Assembly: GCF_042850985.1 (NCBI RefSeq)
Contig: NZ_AP031415.1
Coordinates: 1,178,001-1,242,000 of the forward strand
Direction: 5' to 3'
Source: Allocoprobacillus sp002160865
GTDB taxonomy: Bacteria; Bacillota_I; Bacilli_A; Erysipelotrichales; Coprobacillaceae
DNA length: 64,000 nt
In this document: in pieces, positions 17,381-26,857 of the stretch
Position numbering within the stretch: position 1 is the first letter of the stretch
How the letters are laid out: each line of letters opens with the position of its first letter
The notes under the pieces: generated by a model
What the model saw: only the letters and a program-made list of their open reading frames with translations
The model's database searches: none
What the model was told of the DNA's origin: nothing
Position numbers and translations under genes: made by a program

Positions 17381-17405
17381 ACTTTCGATAAGTCTTGACG
17401 AAAGT
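17381..17405. promoter_or_regulatory. Inverted repeat, candidate operator of the ROK regulator
   Basis: ACTTTCG (17381-17387), 11 bases, CGAAAGT (17399-17405): perfect 7-11-7 repeat, 20 bases before the ROK gene start. Position and symmetry suit autoregulation. Confidence 0.5.
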
Positions 17406-17424
17406 GTGAGAAAAGAGGGATAAT

Positions 17425-18402
17425 TTGTCAAAGGCCAATGATTTGAAATTCATGAATACACAAAAAATCAGAAAATGTTTTTATCAAGGGAAAGTCTGGA
17501 CCAAAACAGAACTTGCTAGTGTTACACAATTATCATTAGCTTCTATTACAAATATTTTACAGGAATTGCTGAAAAGTCAAGAAATCTTATTTATTGGCGA
17601 AAATGATTCAACAGGAGGAAGAAAATCAAAACAGTATGTTTTGAATAAGGATTATTGTCATCTTTTAAAGGTAATTTTAAAAAAACAAAAAGATCATGAT
17701 GAAGTGATTTGTATAGATGTAGATTTGTTTAATCATATTATTTTAAAAAAACATGTATCTTTTTTATGTCTTAGACAAGATGAATTGAAAAATATTTTGA
17801 TAGAGATAATCCAAAATGATCATTTCATAACAATGATGAGCTTGAGTGTACCTGGTGTTTGTCATGATGGAATAGTAGATGTTTGTGATTTTAAGGCATT
17901 TGAGAATATGGATTTGAAAGCATATATCCAGACTTTTTACTCACATCAGATTATCATTGAAAATGATGTGAATATTGCCAGTATTGGTTTTTCGGCTTTA
18001 TATCCAAACTATCAACATATGGTTCTGGTTTATCAGCCATTAGTGGAATATATTGGATGTGGTATGATTATCAATGGAACATTGTATGATGGATTTACAC
18101 ATTTTGCTGGAGAATTACGCTACTTACCATTTTATACCTTACAACAACAAGATCAGTTATTAAAAACCAATCCTATGGAATTATTGGAAAAACAGTTGAC
18201 AACCCTTTGTTGTGTTATGAATCCAGAGATCATTGGCATCTTTAGTGATGTGATTGATGATGTCAGTGATATACATCTTTCAGGTATTCCAGCTACACAT
18301 CAGCCACAAATTGTTGATGTGGAAGATTTGTATCCATTGATTGAATCAGGACTTTATCGAATGAGTATGCAAAAAATAATGGAGGAAAAAGAAGATGAAT
18401 AA
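17425..18402 (+). CDS. ROK family transcriptional regulator
   Basis: A 325-residue ROK-type (NagC/XylR-like) repressor: N-terminal winged helix (KTELASVTQLSLASITNILQ, SQEILFIGENDSTGGRKSKQ) followed by a ROK actin-fold domain (SLSVPGVCHDGIVD, IIENDVNIASIGF, YIGCGMIINGTLYDGFTHFA with GELRYLPF). The zinc-site Cys cluster and several sugar kinase residues are degraded, as in many regulators of this group. The start is TTG with GAGGG upstream. It overlaps the next gene by 8 bases, so the PHP protein is cotranslated. Confidence 0.85.
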   Translation: MSKANDLKFMNTQKIRKCFYQGKVWTKTELASVTQLSLASITNILQELLKSQEILFIGENDSTGGRKSKQYVLNKDYCHLLKVILKKQKDHDEVICIDVDLFNHIILKKHVSFLCLRQDELKNILIEIIQNDHFITMMSLSVPGVCHDGIVDVCDFKAFENMDLKAYIQTFYSHQIIIENDVNIASIGFSALYPNYQHMVLVYQPLVEYIGCGMIINGTLYDGFTHFAGELRYLPFYTLQQQDQLLKTNPMELLEKQLTTLCCVMNPEIIGIFSDVIDDVSDIHLSGIPATHQPQIVDVEDLYPLIESGLYRMSMQKIMEEKEDE

Positions 18403-19285
18403 GAGTCATATTGATTTACATATGCATAGTATGTATAGTGACGATGGGGAATATTCACCTGAACAACTTGTTAGAATGTGTCATGAATCAGGTGTTCGTA
18501 TTATGGCTATTGCTGATCATAACTGGATCAAAGCGAATAAGGAAGCTAAAGAACAGGCACAGGCATTAGGCATAACATATATTCCAGCCATTGAAATTGA
18601 CTGTACTTATCAAGGAGTTAATTTACATGTACTTGGTTATGGTATTGATGATGATCCATCATTAAATCAATTAGGGGAAAGTATTGAAAAGCAGGAATTA
18701 GCCTGTAGTATGAAAAAATTGGAACTGACTAATGCTTTAGGTTTTGATTTGAAAAAGGAACAGCTTGATGCTTTGTCTGATAACGGTGTTTATACAGGGG
18801 AAATGTTTGGTGAAGCATTATTGAAAGATCCAAGATATCAAGATCATGAATTGTTGAAATGTTATCGTGAAGGAGGTTCACGTAGTGATAATCCTTATGT
18901 GAACTTTTATTGGGATTATTATGCACAGGGAAAGCCATGCTATACAGAAATTTATTTTCCTACATTAGAAGATACAATTCAATTGATTCATCATCATGGT
19001 GGTATAGCTGTACTAGCACATCCGGGTAATAATTTGAAAGGGAAATATGAATTATTTGATGAAATGGTAGCTTTAGGTTTAGAGGGGGTAGAATGTTTTT
19101 CAAGTTATCATACACCAGAAACAAATGACTATTTTTATCAAAAAGCGAAAGCATTAAATATTTTATATACTTGTGGCAGTGATTTTCATGGCAAGACAAA
19201 ACCTGCTATTCATTTAGGAGAAAATGGTTGTCCTCAACCTTATGAGATTGAACAACTTTTAAGAACATATCAATTGATAAAATAA
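18395..19285 (+). CDS. PHP-domain phosphoesterase (TrpH/YciV-like)
   Basis: A 296-residue PHP protein. Metal motifs: HIDLHMHSMYSDD (residues 5-17), AIADHNW, IPAIEIDC, VLAHPGNN and CGSDFHGKTKP. This pattern belongs to the TrpH/YciV group (RNase AM, 3',5'-nucleoside bisphosphate phosphatase) but the 296-residue sequence carries an insert around 100-165, so substrate may differ. Overlaps the ROK regulator by 8 bases with an RBS (GGAGG) inside that gene. The pairing suggests that the regulator senses a metabolite handled by this enzyme. Confidence 0.85.
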   Translation: MNKSHIDLHMHSMYSDDGEYSPEQLVRMCHESGVRIMAIADHNWIKANKEAKEQAQALGITYIPAIEIDCTYQGVNLHVLGYGIDDDPSLNQLGESIEKQELACSMKKLELTNALGFDLKKEQLDALSDNGVYTGEMFGEALLKDPRYQDHELLKCYREGGSRSDNPYVNFYWDYYAQGKPCYTEIYFPTLEDTIQLIHHHGGIAVLAHPGNNLKGKYELFDEMVALGLEGVECFSSYHTPETNDYFYQKAKALNILYTCGSDFHGKTKPAIHLGENGCPQPYEIEQLLRTYQLIK

Positions 19286-19309
19286 TGCCTGTTATGGGTA
19301 TTATTTTTA
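19280..19309 (+). terminator. Terminator after PHP gene
   Basis: AATAATGCC...GGGTATTATTTTTAT, a stem with one mismatch plus T run directly at the stop codon. Confidence 0.65.
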
Positions 19310-19381
19310 TTTTGATTGGCTTTTTATTTAAACGCTTACATAAAAGTGATAAAATAAAATTATGTAGGTAGGAGGAGAATT

Positions 19382-20857
19382 ATGTTAAAGAATTATAATT
19401 TTGAACAAATTGAAATTGCGCCCGATATTGAAGAATGTTTAGAAAATGCAAAACTGGAGTTGTCTAAAAAACAGATGATATTAAAAGAAAAGAAATTACC
19501 TGTCATTGTGTTGTTTGAAGGATGGGGAGCATCTGGCATAGGGACAACACTTGGAAAAGTGATTCAAAATATGGACCCTCGTTTTTATAATGTTGAAACG
19601 ATGAATAAGATCAGTGAAGATGAACAACGTCGTCCATTTTTATATCGCTATTTTTTGCGTATTCCGGAAAATGGTATGGCCACTTTTTATGATCATGGCT
19701 GGATGAACGATTTAACAAAACAATACATGCATCAGACCATTTCTAAAAAAACATATCATCAACGCATCAAAAGTATTCAAAAGTTTGAAAGAACATTAGT
19801 TGACAATGGTTATCTTGTGATTAAATTTTTTTTCCATATTTCCAGATATGAACAAACGCAGCGTATGCATAAATTGTTAAAAAATAAAAATACAAAATGG
19901 CGTATCAGTGATGAAGATTTGTATCAGAATAAACATTATGAAGAATATTTAGATGTTTATGATGATTATATGAATCTAACAAATGATTCTTATGCACCTT
20001 GGTATGTTATTGATGCGACAAATAAAAAATTAGCACAATTACAGGTTTTAGAAACATTAATGAGCTGTATTCAAGAACATCTTGATCATCCAAAACAGGA
20101 TGCTCCTTTGATTGACAACGTTTTTGAAATGCGTGAAATGATTCATTTGGATGATTATGATTTAAGTGTGAGCATCAGTGATGAAACATATCGTAAAGAA
20201 TTAAAAAAATGTCGTAAAAAATTAATGAAATTACATAATAAACTTTATCGTCGAAAGATTCCAGTGATTATTGCCTATGAAGGATGGGATGCAGCTGGAA
20301 AAGGTGGAAATATTAAAAGAGTGACTTCTGGACTTGATCCAAGAGGTTATACAGTTTATCCAATTGCTGCTCCTGATAAAAGTGAATTGAATAGACATTA
20401 CTTATGGCGTTTTTATAAACGTCTGCCTAAAGATGGACATATTGCGATTTTTGATAGAACATGGTATGGTCGTGTCATGGTTGAAAGATTAGAGGGCTTC
20501 TGTAGTGAAAATGATTGGCAGAGAGCCTATAATGAAATGAATGAATTTGAAAAAGAACTTTATGACTGGGGTGCCATTGTTATTAAATTCTGGGTACAGA
20601 TTGATAATCAGACGCAATTAGAACGTTTTACGGAACGTCAAAATACACCGGAAAAACAATGGAAGATTACAGAAGAAGATTGGCGTAATCGTGAAAAATG
20701 GGATTTGTATGAAAATGCTATTACAGAAATGTTGCAAAAGACTAATACAATTTTTGCACCTTGGTATATTCTTGAATCAGTTGATAAAAAATATGCCCGT
20801 ATTAAGGCAATGAAAATTGTGATTCGTGAAATTGAAAAAAGATTAGAGAAAAAATAA
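19382..20857 (+). CDS. pap: Polyphosphate:AMP phosphotransferase (double PPK2 domain)
   Basis: A 491-residue enzyme that uses polyphosphate to phosphorylate AMP to ADP (class II PPK2). Two homologous PPK2 domains: the N-terminal one (about 30-235) has a degenerate P-loop GWGASGIGTT and YDHGWM in the lid region; the C-terminal one (about 270-488) keeps EGWDAAGKGG and FDRTWYGRVMVERLEG. Length matches the two-domain subfamily. In characterised two-domain members the C-terminal copy carries catalysis, consistent with the intact motif here. GGAGGAG precedes the ATG. Monocistronic. Confidence 0.92.
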   Translation: MLKNYNFEQIEIAPDIEECLENAKLELSKKQMILKEKKLPVIVLFEGWGASGIGTTLGKVIQNMDPRFYNVETMNKISEDEQRRPFLYRYFLRIPENGMATFYDHGWMNDLTKQYMHQTISKKTYHQRIKSIQKFERTLVDNGYLVIKFFFHISRYEQTQRMHKLLKNKNTKWRISDEDLYQNKHYEEYLDVYDDYMNLTNDSYAPWYVIDATNKKLAQLQVLETLMSCIQEHLDHPKQDAPLIDNVFEMREMIHLDDYDLSVSISDETYRKELKKCRKKLMKLHNKLYRRKIPVIIAYEGWDAAGKGGNIKRVTSGLDPRGYTVYPIAAPDKSELNRHYLWRFYKRLPKDGHIAIFDRTWYGRVMVERLEGFCSENDWQRAYNEMNEFEKELYDWGAIVIKFWVQIDNQTQLERFTERQNTPEKQWKITEEDWRNREKWDLYENAITEMLQKTNTIFAPWYILESVDKKYARIKAMKIVIREIEKRLEKK

Positions 20858-20886
20858 GAATAGGGCAGAACCTTATTCTTATTTTT
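20853..20886. terminator. Bidirectional terminator
   Basis: AATAAGAATAGG / CCTTATTCTTATT hairpin (one bulge) with T run, between convergent pap and HAD genes. Confidence 0.8.
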
Positions 20887-21655
20887 CTAATAAATGGTAA
20901 TGTAAACAGGCTTTATAAATGCCATCATGATCAACATCATCAGTGACATAGTCTACAACGGATTTAACTTTATCACTGGCATTATTCATAGCAACACTGA
21001 TGGCTACATGCTGTAACATGGGGATATCATTTCCACCATCACCAAAAGCCATTGTTGAAGATAAATCTATATCATAATATTTTAAAAATTTATCAATACC
21101 ATGTTGTTTAGAACCACCCATAGGTGAAATATCACAAAATGTTGGATACCATCTGGAAGCATGACAATGTGGCATGACTTTTAATAATTCTTTTTCTTCT
21201 TTTTCATCAACAAAGCACATGCACTGATAAATTTTTTTATGAACGACTTCACTACAGTCTTTGGCTGGATGATCATCATTATGAGTGATTTTGTGGATTT
21301 CATCAACCAGATGATTACGCATATTAAAATATTTGGTATGTTCTTCAGTAAAACCGCAAGGAAAAGGTTTTTCTTTTAAATAATCTAATAAACTTTGAAT
21401 GTCTAATGGATCAATTGTATTTTCATAGATAACTTTTTCATGAGTAAAACAATATTGTCCATTTAAAGTGATATAACCATCAAAAGGAAAACCTTCTAAT
21501 ATATCTAAACCATCTTTCCCTCTACCTGTCGCAATAAATAATTTAATACCTTGCTTTTTTAAAGCTTTTAAAGTTTGGAATGTTGAACGAGAAACTTGAT
21601 GAGTCTGAAAACTGGCTAATGTTCCATCAATGTCAAAAAATATCGCTTGAATCAT
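20879..21655 (-). CDS. Cof-type HAD-IIB phosphatase
   Basis: A 258-residue HAD phosphatase closely patterned on the copy at 13145. Motif I FFDIDGTLAS, motif II IATGRGKD, motif III region ISPMGGSKQHGI, motif IV FGDGGNDIPML. ATG 21655 is chosen because AGGAGG lies 5 bases upstream; a longer frame from 21697 has no RBS and adds a non-homologous extension. Sugar-phosphate phosphatase by family; substrate unknown. Confidence 0.92.
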   Translation of the reverse strand: MIQAIFFDIDGTLASFQTHQVSRSTFQTLKALKKQGIKLFIATGRGKDGLDILEGFPFDGYITLNGQYCFTHEKVIYENTIDPLDIQSLLDYLKEKPFPCGFTEEHTKYFNMRNHLVDEIHKITHNDDHPAKDCSEVVHKKIYQCMCFVDEKEEKELLKVMPHCHASRWYPTFCDISPMGGSKQHGIDKFLKYYDIDLSSTMAFGDGGNDIPMLQHVAISVAMNNASDKVKSVVDYVTDDVDHDGIYKACLHYHLLEK

Positions 21656-21787
21656 AATATCCTCCTGTTTTTCTTTGATATTTATTATATCAATCATTTT
21701 TTGATTTTACAATTTTTTTCATATTTTGCTTGTTTTTTCTTTTTATACTTAGACATGTTATAATGCATAGAGAAAGAAGGGGTTTAT

Positions 21788-22699
21788 ATGTTTGATGTTT
21801 TTATAACGTCATTGACTTTTGTACTTATTATTGTGATTGCTTATACATTGAAGAAATGGAAAGTTTTAAAAAAACAGGATGCCAATATTTTAGCAACCAT
21901 TATTATGAATGTGACTTTGCCTTGTGCCTTACTGACAAGTGCTAATGGAATTTCATTAGATATCACCATTATTATTTTAATAATCATAGGTATTCTTTCT
22001 AATGTTTTGATGATTGTTGTGGGTTATATCGCTTCAAGAAAAGAACGACCTATTTTAAAAGGAACTTATATGATTAATGTTTCAGGTTATAATATCGGTA
22101 ATTTCATTCTTCCTTTTATACAGGCATTTTATCCTGGAATGGGTGTTGTCTATTTATGTTCTTTTGATATTGGAAATGCTTTAATGGGACTGGGAATTAC
22201 ATATGCCTTGGCTGATCATGTGGCAAGTGGTGAAAATTCATTTTCTTTACAGGAAACATTGAAAAAGCTGTTTTCATCTATTCCATTTGATGTGTATCTA
22301 TTGATTTTCTTGATGGCTATTTTTCAGTTACAGTTTCCATCGTTTGTGCTATCTAGCGCAACGACTATTGGAGCCGGAAATAGCTTTTTAGCAATGATGA
22401 TGATTGGATTAATGCTGGAAGTTAAAGTGGCTTCTCATGAAGCTTTGCACGTGATAAAAATTATCGTTTTAAGAATTGCTGGAAATTTGCTGCTGGCAGG
22501 AGTGGCTTTTATGATTTTACCATTACCTTTACTTGCTAAAGAAATTTTAATTATGGCTCTTTTAGCTCCGTTATCTTCAGTTTCAGCTGTCTTTTGTCAA
22601 AAGATTGGATATAGTGGGGATATGCCAGCGACGACAAATTCTTTAAGCATCATTATATCTATTATAAGTATGTTTATTCTGTTATTGATTTTTGTATAA
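21788..22699 (+). CDS. AEC family transporter (auxin efflux carrier-like)
   Basis: A 303-residue membrane protein with about ten helices. The N-terminal half carries NVTLPCALLTSANG and the C-terminal half the inverted-repeat counterpart APLSSVSAVFCQKIGYSG ending in hydrophobic helices, the usual AEC (Mem_trans) arrangement. Relatives export organic acids or malate/auxin-like anions. GAAGGGG precedes the ATG. Own terminator at 22702-22737. Substrate unknown. Confidence 0.88.
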   Translation: MFDVFITSLTFVLIIVIAYTLKKWKVLKKQDANILATIIMNVTLPCALLTSANGISLDITIIILIIIGILSNVLMIVVGYIASRKERPILKGTYMINVSGYNIGNFILPFIQAFYPGMGVVYLCSFDIGNALMGLGITYALADHVASGENSFSLQETLKKLFSSIPFDVYLLIFLMAIFQLQFPSFVLSSATTIGAGNSFLAMMMIGLMLEVKVASHEALHVIKIIVLRIAGNLLLAGVAFMILPLPLLAKEILIMALLAPLSSVSAVFCQKIGYSGDMPATTNSLSIIISIISMFILLLIFV

Positions 22700-22701
22700 T
22701 C

Positions 22702-22737
22702 TAAGATATTCTTGAATAGAGAGTATCTTTTTTTTAA
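22702..22737 (+). terminator. Terminator of AEC transporter gene
   Basis: AAGATATTCT...AGAGTATCTT stem followed by eight T. Confidence 0.8.
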
Positions 22738-22771
22738 ATTTATGATACAATAAACGACAGGTGGTGAGAAG

Positions 22772-24781
22772 ATGACAGATATTCGCTTATTAAAAACAAC
22801 AGAGAAACGTTTAGAACTTTTAAGACAAATGAATATTCATACATTAGAAGATTTGGTATCACAATATCCGTATCGTTATGAAATCATTGAAGAACAATAT
22901 CCTACAGATGAAGATGATCATGTTGTTATTGAGGGGACAGTTATCTCACCCGTAAAGATTTTTTTTAAAGGCAGAATGTCAAGAATGACATTTGAAGTCG
23001 AGGATCGTTATTTACAACATTTTCAAGTCACTATTTTTAATCGTCATTTTTTAAGACAATATTTAAAAATAGATACAATTGTGACAATCATAGGAAAATG
23101 TCAAAACCATCGTATCACAGCCTCAGATTTAAAAGTCAAACCTCTACAGGAAATAAAAGGGATTTATCCGGTTTATTCATTAAAAGAAGGGTTAACTCAA
23201 AAATCTTTTAGACAATATATCAAAAAAGCATTACATCTTTTACATCAACAGATTGAAGATTTTATTCCTGAAAAATATTTAATTCAACATCATCTTATTC
23301 GTAAGGAAAATGCTCTGTATTGTATTCATTTTCCAGAAAATAAAAAAGATATTCAAGAAGCTTTAAAATATTTAAAATATGAGGAATTTTTAAAATTTCA
23401 ATTAACGATGCAATTGATTAAACAACAGCGTATTCAAGAAATTGGGATGGCTAAAGATTTTGATGTGACTGTTTTTCAAAACTGGATTTTATCTTTACCT
23501 TTTCCACTCACAACAGATCAGCAGAAGGCTATTAAAGATATTGTGGAAGATTTAAAAAGTCCTCATATGATGTATCGTTTTTTGCAGGGAGATGTGGGAA
23601 GTGGAAAAACTGTTGTCAGTTTGGCAGCTTTATATGCTAATTATTTAGCAGGATTTCAAGGAGCATTGATGGCTCCTACAGAAATTTTGGCAACACAGCA
23701 TTATCAGACTTTAACTCATTTTTTAGAAGAAACACCTGTTCGTATTGAATTATTGACGGGGTCTTTATCAGTAAAAGAAAAAGAAGTAAGCTATCAAAGA
23801 ATAGCTCAAGGAGAAGCAGACATCATCGTTGGAACACATGCTTTATTTCAAGATAAAGTGGTTTATTCTAAACTGGGACTCGTTATTACTGATGAGCAGC
23901 ATCGTTTTGGTGTAATGCAAAGAAAGGCATTGAAAAATAAAGGACAACAGGTTGATTTTTTAATCATGAGTGCTACACCTATTCCCCGTACTTTAGCTAT
24001 TTCTATGTATGGTGATATGGATGTGTCAACAATCAAAACAATGCCTCAAGGACGATTGCCTGTTATTACCAAGTATATTCATTCTGCTTCAATGAAACCT
24101 ATTCTAAAAGATTTAAAGAATTATCTGGCACGTGGGGGTCAATGTTATGTGATTTGTCCTCTGGTAGAAGAAAGTGATCATCTGGAAGCTAAGAGTGCGA
24201 TGCAGATTGCTGATGCGATGCAAAGATATTTTCAAAAACAGTATCATGTTGGATTATTACATGGACAAATGAAAGATGAAGATAAAGAAAAAGTTATGAC
24301 AGGTTTTTTAAATAATACCATTCAAATTCTTGTTTCCACAACGGTTGTGGAAGTAGGGGTTGATGTGAAAAATGCCAATATGATGGTTATTTATAATGCT
24401 GAACGTTTTGGGTTAAGTCAATTACATCAATTACGTGGACGTATTGGACGTGGGAAGGAACAGGCTTATTGTTATTTGATGAGTGCTTCTTCGTCACCAG
24501 AAGCAAAAGAGCGTTTACAGTATCTAGAAAAGAGTCATGATGGTTTTGAAATTTCTTTGTATGATTTAAAATTAAGAGGACCCGGTGAAGTCTTGGGACA
24601 GCGTCAAAGTGGTTTGCCGACTTTTCTGGTGGCAGATGTGATGAAAGATTTTCCGATTTTATCAGTGGCTAGAAAAGATGCCCAAGAAATGATTTATGAT
24701 TATGTTCAAAATCATGAGTATCAAGGAATCATGAGTCAGATTCAAGAGAAATTGAAAGTGAATAATGAATATGTTGATTAA
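22772..24781 (+). CDS. recG: ATP-dependent DNA helicase RecG
   Basis: A 669-residue branch-migrating helicase that remodels stalled forks and Holliday junctions. The N-terminal wedge/OB domain (about 50-150) is followed by SF2 motor domains: Walker A GDVGSGKT (about 272-279), DEQH box (about 374-377), motif III MSATPIPRTL, motif V/VI region EVGVDVKNANMMVIYNAER and QLRGRIGRG. Slightly short of the ~680 typical length. GGTGGTGAG precedes the ATG. It heads a cluster with plsX and rnc, as in other Firmicutes. Confidence 0.97.
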   Translation: MTDIRLLKTTEKRLELLRQMNIHTLEDLVSQYPYRYEIIEEQYPTDEDDHVVIEGTVISPVKIFFKGRMSRMTFEVEDRYLQHFQVTIFNRHFLRQYLKIDTIVTIIGKCQNHRITASDLKVKPLQEIKGIYPVYSLKEGLTQKSFRQYIKKALHLLHQQIEDFIPEKYLIQHHLIRKENALYCIHFPENKKDIQEALKYLKYEEFLKFQLTMQLIKQQRIQEIGMAKDFDVTVFQNWILSLPFPLTTDQQKAIKDIVEDLKSPHMMYRFLQGDVGSGKTVVSLAALYANYLAGFQGALMAPTEILATQHYQTLTHFLEETPVRIELLTGSLSVKEKEVSYQRIAQGEADIIVGTHALFQDKVVYSKLGLVITDEQHRFGVMQRKALKNKGQQVDFLIMSATPIPRTLAISMYGDMDVSTIKTMPQGRLPVITKYIHSASMKPILKDLKNYLARGGQCYVICPLVEESDHLEAKSAMQIADAMQRYFQKQYHVGLLHGQMKDEDKEKVMTGFLNNTIQILVSTTVVEVGVDVKNANMMVIYNAERFGLSQLHQLRGRIGRGKEQAYCYLMSASSSPEAKERLQYLEKSHDGFEISLYDLKLRGPGEVLGQRQSGLPTFLVADVMKDFPILSVARKDAQEMIYDYVQNHEYQGIMSQIQEKLKVNNEYVD

Positions 24782-24816
24782 ATATGTTATACTTACAAAC
24801 AAGGAGTGAATGGAAC

Positions 24817-25800
24817 ATGTATAAATTATCAATAGATGCAATGAGTGGAGATTTAGGAAGTGCAATTGTGGTGGAAGCTTGTGAGATGTTTATAAAAAGC
24901 CATCATGATGCAGAACTTTATGTAACTGGGAAAAAAGAAGAATTAGAAAAATTATCAAGTTATCCTCATATTCATATTGTCGATGCCAGAGATATTGTGA
25001 AAATGGATGATGGAATTATGTCAGTGCGTCGTAAAAAGGAATCAAGCATGGTAAAAGCTGTGATGATGGCTAGAGAAGGAATTGTTGATGGGGTTGTTTC
25101 TTGTGGCTCTACAGGGGCTTTTTATACGAGTGCAATGTTATTTTTAAAACGTATTGAAGGTGTTGAAAAATCATGTTTAATGGTTATGATGCCAACTTAT
25201 AATGGCAAAGGTATGGCTATGCTGGATGTTGGTGCCAATGCTGAAAATACGGCAGAGCAGCTTTATGATTTTGCGATTATGGGACATATTTATGCGAAAA
25301 ATATACGTGGTATTCAGCAACCTCGTGTCGCTTTATTGAATATTGGTACGGAATCAAAAAAGGGAGATGAAACACATCAAAAAGCTTATCAATTATTACA
25401 ACAAAGTGATCGTTTGCATTTTGTTGGCAATGTAGAAGGACGCGATATCCTCAGTGGTGATTATGATGTTGTGGTCACTGATGGTTTTAGTGGGAATATT
25501 GCTTTAAAGACTTGTGAGGGTGTTGCAGGAACTTTAATGAAAATGATTAAAGAAAGTATGATGTCTTCTTTTAAGGGAAAACTAGGAGCATTACTAGCAA
25601 AATCATCATTATATAGTTTAAAAGAAAAATTTGATTATAAATCTGTCGGTGGCGCTTTGATGATGGGATTTGAAAAAGCTGTTGTCAAAGCTCATGGAGC
25701 CAGTGATGCAAAAGCATTTTCTAATGCGATGGATTTAGCTTATCAGATGGTTAAAATGGATGTTGTTGGACAAATGAAAGAAGGATTAAGCCAAAAATGA
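24817..25800 (+). CDS. plsX: Phosphate acyltransferase PlsX
   Basis: A 327-residue soluble enzyme making acyl-phosphate from acyl-ACP for phospholipid synthesis. Family hallmarks: IDAMSGDLG (residues 4-12; most homologues have AMGGD), VSCGSTGAFYTSAM, LDVGANAE, NIGTESKKGDE, VVTDGFSGNIALK. ATG 24817 is chosen: AAGGAGTGA lies upstream and the alternative 24784 TTG has none. Overlaps rnc by 4 bases (ATGA). No acpP lies between plsX and rnc, unlike B. subtilis. Confidence 0.96.
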   Translation: MYKLSIDAMSGDLGSAIVVEACEMFIKSHHDAELYVTGKKEELEKLSSYPHIHIVDARDIVKMDDGIMSVRRKKESSMVKAVMMAREGIVDGVVSCGSTGAFYTSAMLFLKRIEGVEKSCLMVMMPTYNGKGMAMLDVGANAENTAEQLYDFAIMGHIYAKNIRGIQQPRVALLNIGTESKKGDETHQKAYQLLQQSDRLHFVGNVEGRDILSGDYDVVVTDGFSGNIALKTCEGVAGTLMKMIKESMMSSFKGKLGALLAKSSLYSLKEKFDYKSVGGALMMGFEKAVVKAHGASDAKAFSNAMDLAYQMVKMDVVGQMKEGLSQK

Positions 25801-26480
25801 AAATATTAGATTTTTTACAAAAAGAAAAAATACCATTTCAAAATTTATCACTTTATAAAGAAGCTTTTACACATGCTTCTTATGCCAATGAATCTCATTA
25901 TGTGCATAAAGATTATGAGCGTTTAGAATTTATGGGTGATGCTGTTTTGCAGTTATATGTATCAGAATTTATTTTTAAGCTCTTTCCCGATGCCCCAGAA
26001 GGAACATTGACAACGTTACGTAGTAAGCTAGTTAGAGAAGAATCACTGGCACGTTTTTCTAAAGAACTGGGACTTGGAGAACTCCTTTATCTAGGGGTTG
26101 GAGAAGAAAAAAGTGGTGGTCGTGAGCGCGAGAGTGTTTTAGCTAATATTTTTGAGTCTTTTGTAGGTGCACTCTATTTGGATTGTGGTAAAGATGAAGT
26201 TTTAAAAATTTTACATCAAACGATTTTTAGACATGTTAATGATTTAGATTATGATGATATTACAGATTATAAAACAACGCTTCAAGAACTGATTCAAGCC
26301 GATCAACGTCGTACCGTAACATATGAACTCTTAGAAACATCTGGACCATCTAATGCCCCAGAATTTAAAGTGGCCGTGATGATGGATGATATGTGTCTAG
26401 GAATAGGAAAAGGCACAAGCAAGAAAAAAGCTGAGCAACAGGCTGCAAAAGATGCTTTAAATAAAATGGCAACAAAATAA
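25797..26480 (+). CDS. rnc: Ribonuclease III
   Basis: A 227-residue double-strand-specific RNase for rRNA and mRNA processing. N-terminal endonuclease domain with signature YERLEFMGDAVLQL (about 40-53) and the second catalytic acidic pair in ANIFESFVGALYLD; C-terminal dsRNA-binding domain (about 155-225) ending in GKGTSKKKAEQQAAKDAL. Coupled to plsX by a 4-base overlap. Confidence 0.97.
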   Translation: MKILDFLQKEKIPFQNLSLYKEAFTHASYANESHYVHKDYERLEFMGDAVLQLYVSEFIFKLFPDAPEGTLTTLRSKLVREESLARFSKELGLGELLYLGVGEEKSGGRERESVLANIFESFVGALYLDCGKDEVLKILHQTIFRHVNDLDYDDITDYKTTLQELIQADQRRTVTYELLETSGPSNAPEFKVAVMMDDMCLGIGKGTSKKKAEQQAAKDALNKMATK

Positions 26481-26539
26481 GTGAAAAGTGCCTAAACATG
26501 ATTATCGAAAATACATATATTATCTTGGGAGTGATAATC

Positions 26540-26806
26540 ATGTATAATCCATATATGTATGATGATGAAAGAATTGTCAATCCACGTGTAGGAGAGATTA
26601 TCTTATATACAGTTCATAAGGGTGACAATGTTTATCGTATTGCGAAAACTTTGCATAGTGAGGTGGCATGGATTCAGGTGATGAATCAGTTGGATGATGA
26701 TTTGATGATTCATCCTCAACAACAATTGCTCATCCCAATTGTTTTCCAAAAGATTCCACCAGTGCCACAGCCTTATCAAAGAGAAACCTATGATTTATAT
26801 TTTTAA
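26540..26806 (+). CDS. Small LysM-domain protein
   Basis: An 88-residue protein containing one LysM motif (YTVHKGDNVYRIAKTLHSEV to QQQLLIPI, about residues 26-68), which binds N-acetylglucosamine polymers. It has a Tyr/Met/Asp-rich start (MYNPYMYDDER) and no signal peptide, a layout seen in spore-coat or morphogenesis LysM proteins. ATG 26540 is chosen for GGGAGTGA upstream; the longer frame from 26498 would create a spurious hydrophobic N-terminus. Follows rnc by 59 bases. Confidence 0.82.
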   Translation: MYNPYMYDDERIVNPRVGEIILYTVHKGDNVYRIAKTLHSEVAWIQVMNQLDDDLMIHPQQQLLIPIVFQKIPPVPQPYQRETYDLYF

Positions 26807-26857
26807 AAAAATGCATAAGATTGAAAATTAAGCAAAAACTATAAATAGGAGGTTGAA

